64,000 nt of DNA from SHZL01 sp031362985 (lineage in GTDB: Bacteria > Pseudomonadota > Gammaproteobacteria > Xanthomonadales > SZUA-36). Below the pieces are notes generated by a model. It worked only from the letters and a program-made list of their open reading frames with translations, had not been told where the DNA came from and did not search any database. The translations under genes and the position numbers were made by a program. Position 1 is the first letter of the stretch; every line of letters begins with the position of its first letter. Shown here one piece after another: positions 31,114 to 40,078 of the stretch. The stretch lies in NCBI GenBank assembly GCA_031362985.1, contig JANLTO010000030.1, positions 1 through 64,000 on the forward strand. Direction: 5' to 3'.

Positions 31114-32825
31114 TGTCAGATGAAAAGCTCGCATTGACTCCGGTCGAGGGCATCAAGGCCCGCAGCAATTACCTGCGCGGAACCTTGCTGCAAAGCCTGG
31201 CGGATGGAGCTACGGGCGCGCTGGCTGAAGACGATACCCACGTCAGCAAGTTCCACGGTTTTTACCAGCAGGATGACCGCGACTATCGTGAGGAACGCCG
31301 CCGACAGATGCTGGAACCGGACCACCAGTTCATGATCCGGGCACGTGTGCCGGGAGGTATTTGCACGCCAGTCCAATGGCTGGCGCTGGATGCCATCGCG
31401 CAAAAATGGGCCAATGGCACGATCAGGCTGACCACCCGCCAGGCCTTCCAGTTGCACGGTGTGATAAAAAGGAATCTGCAGCCGGTCATTAGTGCTATCA
31501 ACGACTCCTTGCTTGACACTATTGCCGCCTGTGGTGATGTCAACCGCAACGTGATGTGCACGCCTTTGCCGGAGTCTTCCCCGATACACCGGCAGGTCTG
31601 CGTAGATGCACAGGCTGTGAGCCGGCACCTGACGCCGCACACCACCGCCTACCACGAAATCTGGCTGGGCAAAAAGCGCGTGGCTGGCACCGCCGACACT
31701 GCATTGGCTGAGGATCACGAGCCGATCTACGGCGCCACCTACCTGCCGCGCAAGTTCAAGATGTCTTTCGCCATACCGCCGCGCAATGATGTGGATGTTT
31801 ATGCGCATGACCTCAATTTCATAGCCATCGTTGAGGACAACCTGCTTAGCGGGTACAACGTCGCCGTGGGCGGGGGCATGGGGGCAACCCACGGTGACCC
31901 CGCAACTTACCCGCGCCTGGCGGATGTGATCGGGTTCTGCACTCCGGACCAGGTGCTGTCTGTCAGCGAAGCCATTATCACCATCCAACGCGATCACGGT
32001 GACCGCACCGAGCGCAAGCATGCGCGCCTGAAGTACACGCTGGACGACCATGGCCTGGACTGGCTGCATACGCAATTCGAGGCGCGAGCCGGCTTTCGCC
32101 TCGCCCCGCAAAGGCCGTTCAGCTTCACCCACAACGGTGACCGCCTGGGCTGGCAGCAAACCAGCGACGGGCTGTGGCACCTGGGCTTGTTCATCCAGAA
32201 CGGCCGGGTCGCAGACCTTGCAGGGGCAACACAGCTTAGCGGCTTGCGGGAAATCGCCAGGATCCTGCAGGGTGAATTCCGCCTCACGCCAAATCAGAAC
32301 GTTGTTATTTCAGGCATCGCGGACCGGGATCGCGCCGCCATCGATGCACTGGTGGAACAACACGGCCTGGACAGTTGGAACCGGTTGTCCCCGCTGCGTT
32401 TGCATTCCATGGCCTGTGTCGGCTTTCCTACTTGTGGTCTGTCCATGGCCGAGAGCGAACGCTACCTGCCTGAACTGGTGGGTCAACTTGAGTCTTTAAT
32501 GGCAGCGCATGGCCTGGCTGAGCAAGCCATCACCATCCGCATGACCGGTTGTCCGAACGGGTGTGCACGGCCGTACCTGGCCGAAATTGGGCTGGTGGGC
32601 AAAGGACCAGGGCTCTACAACCTGCACTTGGGGGCAGCGTTCAACGGCACCCGACTCAATACGCTGTATCGCGAGAGCGTGCACGAAGGCGACATTCTGA
32701 GCGTGCTGGATGGATTGTTTGCAATGTTTGCCACGACCCGCAATGACGGCGAGACGTTTGGGGATTTTCTGCATCGCACCGGGGTGGTCACCGCCGGCAC
32801 TGAGCAGGGGAAAATCGGACAATGA
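31113..32825 (+). CDS. cysI: Sulfite reductase [NADPH] hemoprotein beta-component
   Basis: A 570-residue siroheme/[4Fe-4S] enzyme making the six-electron reduction of sulfite to sulfide. The cluster cysteines are in SMACVGFPTCGLSMAESE and TGCPNGCARPYLAEIGLVG. Substrate-side basic residues lie in RLTTRQAFQLHGV and GDVNRNVMCTPLPE. The start at 31113 overlaps the cysJ stop by one base; upstream in-frame codons would overlap cysJ further. Its stop overlaps cysH (ATGA). Siroheme would come from cysG at 34812. Confidence 0.96.
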   Translation: MSDEKLALTPVEGIKARSNYLRGTLLQSLADGATGALAEDDTHVSKFHGFYQQDDRDYREERRRQMLEPDHQFMIRARVPGGICTPVQWLALDAIAQKWANGTIRLTTRQAFQLHGVIKRNLQPVISAINDSLLDTIAACGDVNRNVMCTPLPESSPIHRQVCVDAQAVSRHLTPHTTAYHEIWLGKKRVAGTADTALAEDHEPIYGATYLPRKFKMSFAIPPRNDVDVYAHDLNFIAIVEDNLLSGYNVAVGGGMGATHGDPATYPRLADVIGFCTPDQVLSVSEAIITIQRDHGDRTERKHARLKYTLDDHGLDWLHTQFEARAGFRLAPQRPFSFTHNGDRLGWQQTSDGLWHLGLFIQNGRVADLAGATQLSGLREIARILQGEFRLTPNQNVVISGIADRDRAAIDALVEQHGLDSWNRLSPLRLHSMACVGFPTCGLSMAESERYLPELVGQLESLMAAHGLAEQAITIRMTGCPNGCARPYLAEIGLVGKGPGLYNLHLGAAFNGTRLNTLYRESVHEGDILSVLDGLFAMFATTRNDGETFGDFLHRTGVVTAGTEQGKIGQ

Positions 32826-33583
32826 ACGCAAGCGGATTGAGTCTTTGCATCCCTGAGCCGGGGCAGCCGTGGAACAGTTCACAGCTTGAAGCGGTCAAGC
32901 CTTGCCTGGAGAAAATGCAGGCCACAGAGCGGTTACGGTGGGCGCTGGAATTCCTGCCGGACAATGCCATCATGACATCCAGTTTCGGTGCCCAGTCAGC
33001 CGTGATGTTGCACCTGGTCACGGCAATAAGGCCCGATATTCCGGTGGTGCTGATTGATACCGGCTACTTGTTTGATGAAACCTATGAGTTCATTGACCAA
33101 TTGGTCGAGCGCCTGAAGCTGAACCTTTTGGTCTATCGTCCCCGCATCAGTCCGGCCTGGCAGGAAAGGCGCTATGGACGTCTCTGGGAACAGGGAGTGG
33201 AGGGTATCAACAAGTACAACCAACTGAACAAGGTTGAACCCATGGAAAGGGCGCTGGAAGACTTGCAGGTGGGTACATGGATCAGCGGCTTGCGGCGGGT
33301 TCAATCCGATTCACGCCAGGGTCTGAAGATAATGCAGCGGCACGGACAGGCAACCAAGGTGAGCCCGATCGCGGACTGGAGCAATCGTCACGTGCATGAG
33401 TATCTGCAGGCTTACGAGTTGCCCTACCACCCTCTGTGGGACCAGGGCTACGTGTCTATAGGTGACCATCACACCAGTCATCCGCTGACAGAAGGGATGG
33501 CTGCACAGGATGCCCGTTTCTTTGGCCTGGTAAGGGAGTGTGGATTGCACCAACCGGAACGATTCCGGCGCGCTGCGACCTAA
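32822..33583 (+). CDS. cysH: Phosphoadenosine phosphosulfate reductase
   Basis: A 253-residue thioredoxin-dependent reductase that releases sulfite from PAPS. It has SSFGAQSAVMLHLV (PP-loop like), DTGYLFDETYEFID, ISGLRRVQSDSR and the catalytic cysteine in VRECGLHQ. The double CC motifs of APS-type reductases with an iron-sulfur cluster are missing, so PAPS rather than APS is the substrate. It closes the cysJIH run. Confidence 0.95.
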   Translation: MNASGLSLCIPEPGQPWNSSQLEAVKPCLEKMQATERLRWALEFLPDNAIMTSSFGAQSAVMLHLVTAIRPDIPVVLIDTGYLFDETYEFIDQLVERLKLNLLVYRPRISPAWQERRYGRLWEQGVEGINKYNQLNKVEPMERALEDLQVGTWISGLRRVQSDSRQGLKIMQRHGQATKVSPIADWSNRHVHEYLQAYELPYHPLWDQGYVSIGDHHTSHPLTEGMAAQDARFFGLVRECGLHQPERFRRAAT

Positions 33584-33600
33584 TCAAGGCCAGGGTTTTG

Positions 33601-34629
33601 CTACAGGTTGAATGTGCCCTTGCAGCAGGTCGAAAAGCGATTGCCTATGTTCGGGTGAAGGTTCAAAGCTGCCAGGGATTTGCCATATGAATCACCGGCC
33701 GCCTGTTTCGGGTCGGCAATAATGTCGTCGATTTTCCGTCGCTCCACACCCGGAACCATCAACTCCAGGAATGCGTACATGTAGTCACGCAGGAACCGGT
33801 GCTTGCGAAAACCTATCCAGGTGGTGCAACTGGGAAACAGGCGGTTTGCATTGATGGCAACGAGGTCTGCATCGCGTTCGCGGTCGTACGCCATGCAGGC
33901 AATGATGCCAATGCCCATGCCTTTGCGCACATAGTTCTTGATAACGTCCGGGTCTTCTGCGGAAAATACCACGTTGGGCTGAGCGCCGGCCTTGGCAAAA
34001 GCCTTGGACTGATCCGAGCCTGCATCAAAACTGTGCGTATAGCTGATGATTGGAAACGCTGCGAGGTCGGGCAGGGTAACCCGCTCCATCTCGGCGAGCG
34101 GATGATCCGGACGAACCACGACGATTCGTTCCCAGTGATAAATAGGCAAGGTCACCAGGTCATCGAATAATTCGCTTTGGCCCGACGCTACCGCAAAATC
34201 TGCCGTCTGTTCCTGCACCTGGCGCGCTATCTGGTCCGAAGTGCCCTGGTGCAATTTGATGGCGATGCCGGGAAATTTGCGCTGGAAACTCTCCAGAAGA
34301 TCAGGTAACACGTAACGGGCCTGGGTGTGCGTAGTGGCCACTACCAATTCGCCCTGGAATCGCCCCGCCAGCTCCCTGGACATGGCGCGAATGCTCTCTG
34401 TTTCGTTCAGGATCTTGCGCGCCCTGCGCACCACTTCCTTGCCCGCATCCGTCAGTGCTTCGAGGCTCTTGCCTTTGCGCACAAACAAGTCCAGGGACAA
34501 TTCATCTTCCAGCATTTTTAACTGCTTGCTGATGCCCGGTTGCGAAGTGAACAGGCTTTGCGACGCGGCAGTTATGTTCATGCCATTGTCCACAATGGCC
34601 ACCAGGTAACGTAGTTGTTGCAGTTTCAT
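33601..34629 (-). CDS. cysB: LysR-family regulator CysB
   Basis: A 342-residue regulator of sulfur assimilation, responsive to N-acetylserine and sulfide. The start at 34629 gives MKLQQLRYLVAIVDNGMNITAAS, the CysB opening; a longer frame to 34785 is not supported. The DNA-binding helices lie in SQSLFTSQPGISKQLKMLEDEL. The effector domain has VVATTHTQARYVLPDLLESF and VRKGMGIGIIACMAY as in CysB. It is convergent with cysH and divergent from cysG, so it sits inside its probable regulon. Confidence 0.95.
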   Translation of the reverse strand: MKLQQLRYLVAIVDNGMNITAASQSLFTSQPGISKQLKMLEDELSLDLFVRKGKSLEALTDAGKEVVRRARKILNETESIRAMSRELAGRFQGELVVATTHTQARYVLPDLLESFQRKFPGIAIKLHQGTSDQIARQVQEQTADFAVASGQSELFDDLVTLPIYHWERIVVVRPDHPLAEMERVTLPDLAAFPIISYTHSFDAGSDQSKAFAKAGAQPNVVFSAEDPDVIKNYVRKGMGIGIIACMAYDRERDADLVAINANRLFPSCTTWIGFRKHRFLRDYMYAFLELMVPGVERRKIDDIIADPKQAAGDSYGKSLAALNLHPNIGNRFSTCCKGTFNL

Positions 34630-34718
34630 CAATTCATTCCAGGTGACGGGTCGGCCCCGTCTGATTGCAGCATAAGCACGCTGCGGCGGCAAAACAAGCG
34701 CAGATTTTCCTTCGGTGG

Positions 34719-34740
34719 TTATAACGACTGGATATAACGG
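34719..34740. promoter_or_regulatory. Putative CysB site in cysB-cysG intergenic region
   Basis: TTATAACGACTGGATATAACGG contains a TTATA-N9-TATAA dyad and the GATATAACGG 10-mer shared with the cysJ upstream region. It is 90 bp from cysB and 72 bp from cysG, suited to controlling both. Confidence 0.5.
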
Positions 34741-34811
34741 CAGAAAGAATGCGTATTTCTTTTGCGCACTGCTGCTAACTATCATTCCTCTAATTACACA
34801 GAGGAATTTTT

Positions 34812-36290
34812 ATGCGTTACTTTCCAATATTCATGGACTTGCGCGGCCAGACTGTGGTGGTGGTCGGTGCAGGTTCGGTCGCCGAGCGCAAGTCCCGCTT
34901 GCTGATAAAGTCGGGTGCGCTGGTGCGGGTCATTGCGCGCGAGCTGAATGTACAATTCCGCGACTGGGTCGCAGCGGGGGCGGTGGTGCACGCTGCGTCT
35001 GAATATACGCCCGGGCACTTGCATGGCGCACGCCTGGTCTTCGCGGCTACCAGTGACAAGCAACTGAACTCCAGCGTGTATGCAGATGCTGAGCAACGGG
35101 GTATCCCGGTAAATGTTGTGGATGAACCTGCGCTTTGCCGGTTTATTTCACCTGCGATCGTGGATCGCTCCCCGGTGCAGGTGGCCATTTCAACCGGCGG
35201 CACGTCACCCGTTCTGGCCCGGCGTTTACGTTCATGGATCGAAGCCTTGCTGCCACTCGGCCTGGGCCAGGTAGCCGAAGCAGCTGGTGATCTAAGGCGA
35301 CTGGTACGCGAACGTCTGCAGTTCTCGCGCCGCAAAGAATTCTGGGAAGGATTATTCACGGATGAGCGTTTGCGTTCTTTGAGCTTGCTGGATCGCCGTG
35401 ATATCCGCAGCCACATGCGCCGGGAAATCGACCTGGTCTCGCGCCAGCGGCATCACGATGGGCAACGGAGTGGGGAGCGTGAAGGGAAACTGGATGGGCA
35501 ACAAATAGGCCGGGTTTTCCTGGTGGGTGCAGGCCCTGGTCGCGCCGACCTGCTGACCTTGCGTGCCCTGCATGTGCTGGCCCTGGCTGATGTGATTCTG
35601 CACGACGGGCTGGTCAGTGAGGAAATTCTCGACCTCGCCCGCCGCGATGCAGACCGGATTAACGTGAGCAAGCGAGCCGGGTCCACCCATCTCGCCCAGC
35701 AGGATATCCATGGACTGATGCTGCAAGAGGCCGGCAAGGGCAGGAACGTGGTACGCCTGAAGGGAGGCGATTCATTCATATTTGGTCGTGGCGGCGAAGA
35801 ACTGGAGTATCTGCGGGAGCAGGGCATTGCATATGAAGTGGTTCCGGGTATTACCGCAGCGTTGGGATGCGCTGCCTATGCAGGGATTCCTCTGACACAC
35901 AGGCACCACGCGCAATCGCTCACCTTCATTACCGGCCACCTGGCCGGCGGCAGTGGCGCGGCATTGCAGGAGGATCATGCCGCGGTTGATTGGGCTGGAA
36001 TTGCGGGGCCAGGCAAGACTACGGTTGTGTACATGGGCGTGCGGCAGGCAACATCGATTCGCAAAGCCCTGTTGCAGGCGGGTATCAGCGCGGATCTGCC
36101 GGTGAGCCTGGTGGTCAACGGCAGTCTGGACAATCAGCGTGTTTTGTACGGCAAGGTGGATACCTTGTCACAACTGGCTGCAGAGGCTGGAGCGGATGCG
36201 CCCGGACTGCTTATCATTGGACAGGTCGCGGCACTCGGGAGTAACCTCACTTGGTTCGGTGATGGCAGTTTATTGAAATCAGCAGCATGA
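34812..36290 (+). CDS. cysG: Siroheme synthase (trifunctional)
   Basis: A 492-residue fusion. Residues 1-about 210 are the dehydrogenase/ferrochelatase half: MDLRGQTVVVVGAGSVAERKSRLL as NAD fold and VAISTGGTSPVLARRLR. Residues about 235-492 are uroporphyrinogen III methyltransferase: VFLVGAGPGRADLLTLRALHVL, KRAGSTHLAQQDIH, VVRLKGGDSFIFGRGGEE and GITAALGCAAYAGIPLTHR. It makes siroheme for CysI; its precorrin-2/siroheme products also start heme d1 synthesis, relevant to nirS at 16945. cysK follows by 13 bp. Confidence 0.95.
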   Translation: MRYFPIFMDLRGQTVVVVGAGSVAERKSRLLIKSGALVRVIARELNVQFRDWVAAGAVVHAASEYTPGHLHGARLVFAATSDKQLNSSVYADAEQRGIPVNVVDEPALCRFISPAIVDRSPVQVAISTGGTSPVLARRLRSWIEALLPLGLGQVAEAAGDLRRLVRERLQFSRRKEFWEGLFTDERLRSLSLLDRRDIRSHMRREIDLVSRQRHHDGQRSGEREGKLDGQQIGRVFLVGAGPGRADLLTLRALHVLALADVILHDGLVSEEILDLARRDADRINVSKRAGSTHLAQQDIHGLMLQEAGKGRNVVRLKGGDSFIFGRGGEELEYLREQGIAYEVVPGITAALGCAAYAGIPLTHRHHAQSLTFITGHLAGGSGAALQEDHAAVDWAGIAGPGKTTVVYMGVRQATSIRKALLQAGISADLPVSLVVNGSLDNQRVLYGKVDTLSQLAAEAGADAPGLLIIGQVAALGSNLTWFGDGSLLKSAA

Positions 36291-36303
36291 GAAGGAACAC
36301 AAA

Positions 36304-37269
36304 ATGATTTACGACAATATCCTTGAAACAATCGGCAACACTCCGGTAGTCCGTATTAACCACCTCGCGCCTCAAGGCGTCACCCTGTATGTCAAACTTG
36401 AATCCTTTAATCCCATGGGCTCGGTCAAGGACCGGCTGGCTTTGGGCATCATTCTTGACGCCGAAAAGCGTGGGGTATTGAAACCCGGCCAGACCGTGGT
36501 CGAAGCCACTTCAGGCAATACCGGAATTGCCCTCGCCATGGTCTGTGCGGTGCGCGGTTACCCATTTGTTGCGGTGATGGCGGAGTCATTCTCGGTCGAG
36601 CGTCGCCGCCTGATGCGTTTCCTCGGAGCGCGCGTGGTGTTGACACCGGCCCCCAGGAGGGCGACCGGCATGGTCAAGGCCACGGAGGCTTTGGCAGCAA
36701 AGCATGGCTGGTTCATGACCCAGCAATTTGAAAACCCGGCCAACCCGGCCTATCACCGCAATACCACGGGCCCGGAAATATTGAGCGATTTTGCGGATCG
36801 TCGGCTGGATTACTTCGTGAGCGGCTATGGCACGGGAGGCACTATCAGTGGCGCCGGACAGATGATTCGCCTCGCGCGGCCCAATGTTCAGATCATTTCC
36901 ACCGAGCCGGCGGGTGCTTCCCTGCTCGGTGGGAAGGAATGGGCGCCACACAAAATCCAGGGCTGGACTCCGGACTTCCTGCCGGATGTTCTGGACCGAC
37001 ATGTGGCGCATAGAAACGTGCCGGTGACGGACGATGAAGCGATCAGCACTGCACGTGCTCTGGCGGTCAAAGAGGGAATATTTTGCGGTATCTCTGCGGG
37101 TGGAACGTTTGCCGCTGCGCTGAAAATTGCCAACGAAGCTGCACCAGGCTCGGTAATCCTGGCCATGTTACCGGATACAGGCGAGCGCTATCTTTCTACT
37201 CCCTTGTTCGCTGACGTGCCAGATGGTCCAGACGAAGCACAGGGCTTACTCGAAGGGCTGGATTACTAG
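36304..37269 (+). CDS. cysK: Cysteine synthase (O-acetylserine sulfhydrylase)
   Basis: A 321-residue PLP enzyme making cysteine from O-acetylserine and sulfide. It has the PLP lysine in NPMGSVKDRLAL, the TSGNTGIALAMVCAVRGY substrate loop, SGYGTGGTISGAG for phosphate and GISAGGTFAAALKIA. The IQGWTPDFLPDVLD stretch matches the CysK-type GIGAGF-P loop; CysM assignment is possible. It follows cysG in an operon, finishing the sulfide branch begun by cysJIH. Confidence 0.92.
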   Translation: MIYDNILETIGNTPVVRINHLAPQGVTLYVKLESFNPMGSVKDRLALGIILDAEKRGVLKPGQTVVEATSGNTGIALAMVCAVRGYPFVAVMAESFSVERRRLMRFLGARVVLTPAPRRATGMVKATEALAAKHGWFMTQQFENPANPAYHRNTTGPEILSDFADRRLDYFVSGYGTGGTISGAGQMIRLARPNVQIISTEPAGASLLGGKEWAPHKIQGWTPDFLPDVLDRHVAHRNVPVTDDEAISTARALAVKEGIFCGISAGGTFAAALKIANEAAPGSVILAMLPDTGERYLSTPLFADVPDGPDEAQGLLEGLDY

Positions 37270-37319
37270 GACGGCCAGGCGCCGGGCAAATTTCCTGGTG
37301 CCAAGCTTACGGCTTTGGG

Positions 37320-38222
37320 CTAGGGCGCCAGCAAGCCTGTGGGCAGGTCCCTGAAACTGGCAGCCAGTTCATGTAAAAAAGGTCCCAACGCGGAACTGCG
37401 TCGCCATACCAGGGCGATGGTGCGGAATGGAGCATTGCCGGAAAATGGCCGGATGACCAGGTTGCTGGTTGCAGCAATCGGTGGTTTGACCGCCAGCAGT
37501 GGCATCAGGGTAATACCCACTTCGGCGGCCACCATTTGACGCAGGGTTTCCAGGCTGGTGGCATGGAAGTCAACACGCTCATGTGCGCCAGCCAGGGCGC
37601 ATACTTCGAGTGCATGCTCCCGCAGACAGTGGCCGTCCTCAAGCAGCAACAGTTCGCTGCCTTTCAAGTCGCCGAAGTCGATTTGTTTCTTGCCGGCCAG
37701 CCTGTGCTGGCTGGGTAGCGCGACGACGAAAGGCTCGCGGAAGAGGATTTCAATTTCAACGTCGCTGCTGGGCACTGGCAGCGCCAGCAAAGCGGCGTCC
37801 AGCGCGCCGCGCTGCAAAAGGCGCAGAATCTCATCGGTCTTTTCTTCGGCAAGTTGCAGATGAAGTTGCGGAAAACGAGCCCGCAGATTGGGAACGATAT
37901 GCGGCAGCAGGTAGGGGGCGAGCGTTGGGAACAGCCCGAGGCGCAGCGAGCCTTTAGCCGGGTTGCTGCTGCGTCGTGCGACAACACGAATCTGCTCAAT
38001 ATCCGTCAGCACGCGCTGCGCGCGTGCAGCGATTTCCTCGCCGGCCGCAGTCAGCATGATATTCCTCGGGGAGCGCTCGATCAGTTGCACACCCAGTTCT
38101 TCCTCAAGTTTCTTAATTTGCGTGCTGAGTGTGGGTTGACTGACAAAACACGCTTCGGCGGCCTTGCTGAAGTGCCTGAGGTCTGCCAAGGTGACGAAAT
38201 AGTGCAGGGCTCTTAAATTCAT
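37320..38222 (-). CDS. oxyR: Hydrogen peroxide-inducible regulator OxyR
   Basis: A 300-residue LysR-type regulator. The helix-turn-helix is RHFSKAAEACFVSQPTLSTQIKKLEEEL. The redox pair is conserved as LLLLEDGHCLREHALEVC, corresponding to C199 and C208 of the E. coli protein, and is followed by FHATSLETLRQMVAAEVGITLMP. It senses peroxide through disulfide formation. It is convergent to cysK and has no catalase or peroxidase gene next to it. Confidence 0.93.
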   Translation of the reverse strand: MNLRALHYFVTLADLRHFSKAAEACFVSQPTLSTQIKKLEEELGVQLIERSPRNIMLTAAGEEIAARAQRVLTDIEQIRVVARRSSNPAKGSLRLGLFPTLAPYLLPHIVPNLRARFPQLHLQLAEEKTDEILRLLQRGALDAALLALPVPSSDVEIEILFREPFVVALPSQHRLAGKKQIDFGDLKGSELLLLEDGHCLREHALEVCALAGAHERVDFHATSLETLRQMVAAEVGITLMPLLAVKPPIAATSNLVIRPFSGNAPFRTIALVWRRSSALGPFLHELAASFRDLPTGLLAP

Positions 38223-38295
38223 GTGGATATTATAGAGTAGTCATATCAAATCTTGGGAATTGATTCAATTTGAATATTGTAATGGATCGCAGCCG

Positions 38296-38955
38296 GTGAG
38301 CCGGGCCGGACCACTTCTGGTCTGTACGCTCGCACTGGGTATTTTCCAGGCTGCGGGAGCCAACCCGGACGGCGCCCCGTTTGTCCTGCCTGGTGGGTCC
38401 GACCTGGCACGGTTGCGGGCAGGTGAATGGATATTAAACAAGGACCTGCAAGATCAGAACGGGGCCGCTGCAAGCATTACGTTGTTTTTTCAGGCTCCGG
38501 CCGAGCGCATCTGGGGGGTCATTATTTCCTGCGATTATGCTATGTCCTGGGTAGATGGCCTGGAATATTGCGAGGTTTTGGAGGACCGTGGCGATTATGC
38601 GCTGATCCGGCAGATTGTGGATAAAGGCTGGACCACGCCAACGATTGATTACACCTTTGAAACCCGACGCGTGCCTTTTCAGAACATGCAGCTGAAACTC
38701 GCCAGCGGCAACCTCAAGGTCTTTCAGGGCTCCTGGGAATTTATCACATTGCCAGATGGTGTCCTGCTGCGGCACACACTCGTATTGCAACCAAACTTTC
38801 CGGTTCCGCGCTGGTTGGTGCGGCGGACTTTGTCACGTGACATGCCAGACATGATGCTATGCCTGCGCGGGCTGGCAGAAGGCAGCGGATCTGCACAGGC
38901 GAGCGCGGGGGAAAGACGTAAATGCCCCGGGGTGGTCAGGGAAGACCCCGACTAA
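38296..38955 (+). CDS. Exported START/SRPBCC-fold protein
   Basis: About 219 residues from GTG 38296, giving a signal peptide (SRAGPLLVCTLALGIFQAAGA). A TTG at 38260 would add 12 residues in front and is the alternative. The mature part is a helix-grip lipid-binding-like domain: ASITLFFQAPAERIWGVIISCDYAMSWVDGLEYCEVLEDRGDY, YTFETRRVPFQ and GSWEFITLPDGVLLRHTLVLQPNFPVPRWLVRR. Such domains bind hydrophobic ligands. The ligand is unknown. It stands between oxyR (divergent) and trpS. Confidence 0.75.
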   Translation: MSRAGPLLVCTLALGIFQAAGANPDGAPFVLPGGSDLARLRAGEWILNKDLQDQNGAAASITLFFQAPAERIWGVIISCDYAMSWVDGLEYCEVLEDRGDYALIRQIVDKGWTTPTIDYTFETRRVPFQNMQLKLASGNLKVFQGSWEFITLPDGVLLRHTLVLQPNFPVPRWLVRRTLSRDMPDMMLCLRGLAEGSGSAQASAGERRKCPGVVREDPD

Positions 38956-39055
38956 ATCAACGAATTTGCAAGCGGGAGACCTCGGAGTGGTCGAATTCAC
39001 TTCTGTCTTTACCGTAGAATAGCGCCTTCCTAAAAGTCATGGGCTACCCCTGAGA

Positions 39056-40063
39056 ATGAAAAAGCGCACGGTTTTGACAGGTATTTCTACTACGGGAACA
39101 CCACACCTGGGAAATTACGTGGGTGCAATCAAGCCCGCCGTTCAGGCGAGTCGCAACCCGCAGGTGAGTTCCTACTACTTCCTGGCTGACTTCCATTCTC
39201 TCGTGAAGAATCAAAACCCGGACCTGATACGTGAGTCAACCCTGGAAATCGCCGCAACCTGGCTGGCACTGGGGCTTGATACCAGCACTGCCGTTTTCTA
39301 CCGGCAGTCGGACATCCCGGAAATTCCCGAGCTGACCTGGATCCTGGCCTGCTCCACGGCCAAAGGCCTGATGAATCGCGCACATGCCTACAAAGGTGCA
39401 GTGCAGGAAAATCTGGATGCGGGCGAGGATGCGGATTTTGGCATCACCATGGGATTGTTCAGCTACCCGGTGTTGATGGCGGCAGATATCCTGATGTTCA
39501 AAGCCAACGAAGTTCCCGTGGGTCGCGACCAGGTGCAACATCTTGAGATGGCGCGGGACATCGCCCAGCGCTTTAACCACCACTATGGGGAATTGTTCGT
39601 ATTGCCCGAAGCGGTGGTCGATGAGCACGTGGCGGTCCTGCCCGGGCTGGATGGGCGCAAGATGTCCAAAAGTTACAACAATACAATTCCCCTTTGGCTG
39701 CCCGAAAAGCAACTGCGTAAAGCCGTCATGAAAATCCAGACTAATTCGCTGGAGCCGGGGCAGGCAAAAGACACTGAAGACTCTGCTCTGTATGCACTGT
39801 ATGCCGCATTTGCATCTCCGGCACAAAGGGAGGAAATGAGCGATGCATATGGTCGGGGGATGGGCTGGGGGGATGCCAAGCAAAAAACCTTTGAGCTGAT
39901 CAACGCCGAGCTTGCTGAATCACGGGAGCGGTATATCAGCCTGGTGGCCCAGCCGGCAAGGATAGAGGAAGAATTGCAGACGGGGGCAGCCAAGGCCAGG
40001 TCGCTAGCCACCCCTTTCCTGGAACGTATCCGTTCCGCCGTGGGGTTGCGCCGGCTGGAATGA
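39056..40063 (+). CDS. trpS: Tryptophanyl-tRNA synthetase
   Basis: A 335-residue class I synthetase charging tRNA-Trp. It carries the HIGH-equivalent TPHLGNYVGAIK, the tryptophan-pocket segments YFLADFHSLV and GLFSYPVLMAADILMFKANEVPVGRDQVQHLEMARDIA, and the KMSKS loop in DGRKMSKSYNN. Length is standard. A TAGAAT at 39015-39020 could be its -10 element. It converges with proS. Confidence 0.97.
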   Translation: MKKRTVLTGISTTGTPHLGNYVGAIKPAVQASRNPQVSSYYFLADFHSLVKNQNPDLIRESTLEIAATWLALGLDTSTAVFYRQSDIPEIPELTWILACSTAKGLMNRAHAYKGAVQENLDAGEDADFGITMGLFSYPVLMAADILMFKANEVPVGRDQVQHLEMARDIAQRFNHHYGELFVLPEAVVDEHVAVLPGLDGRKMSKSYNNTIPLWLPEKQLRKAVMKIQTNSLEPGQAKDTEDSALYALYAAFASPAQREEMSDAYGRGMGWGDAKQKTFELINAELAESRERYISLVAQPARIEEELQTGAAKARSLATPFLERIRSAVGLRRLE

Positions 40064-40078
40064 TTGCCGGATTGCGTC

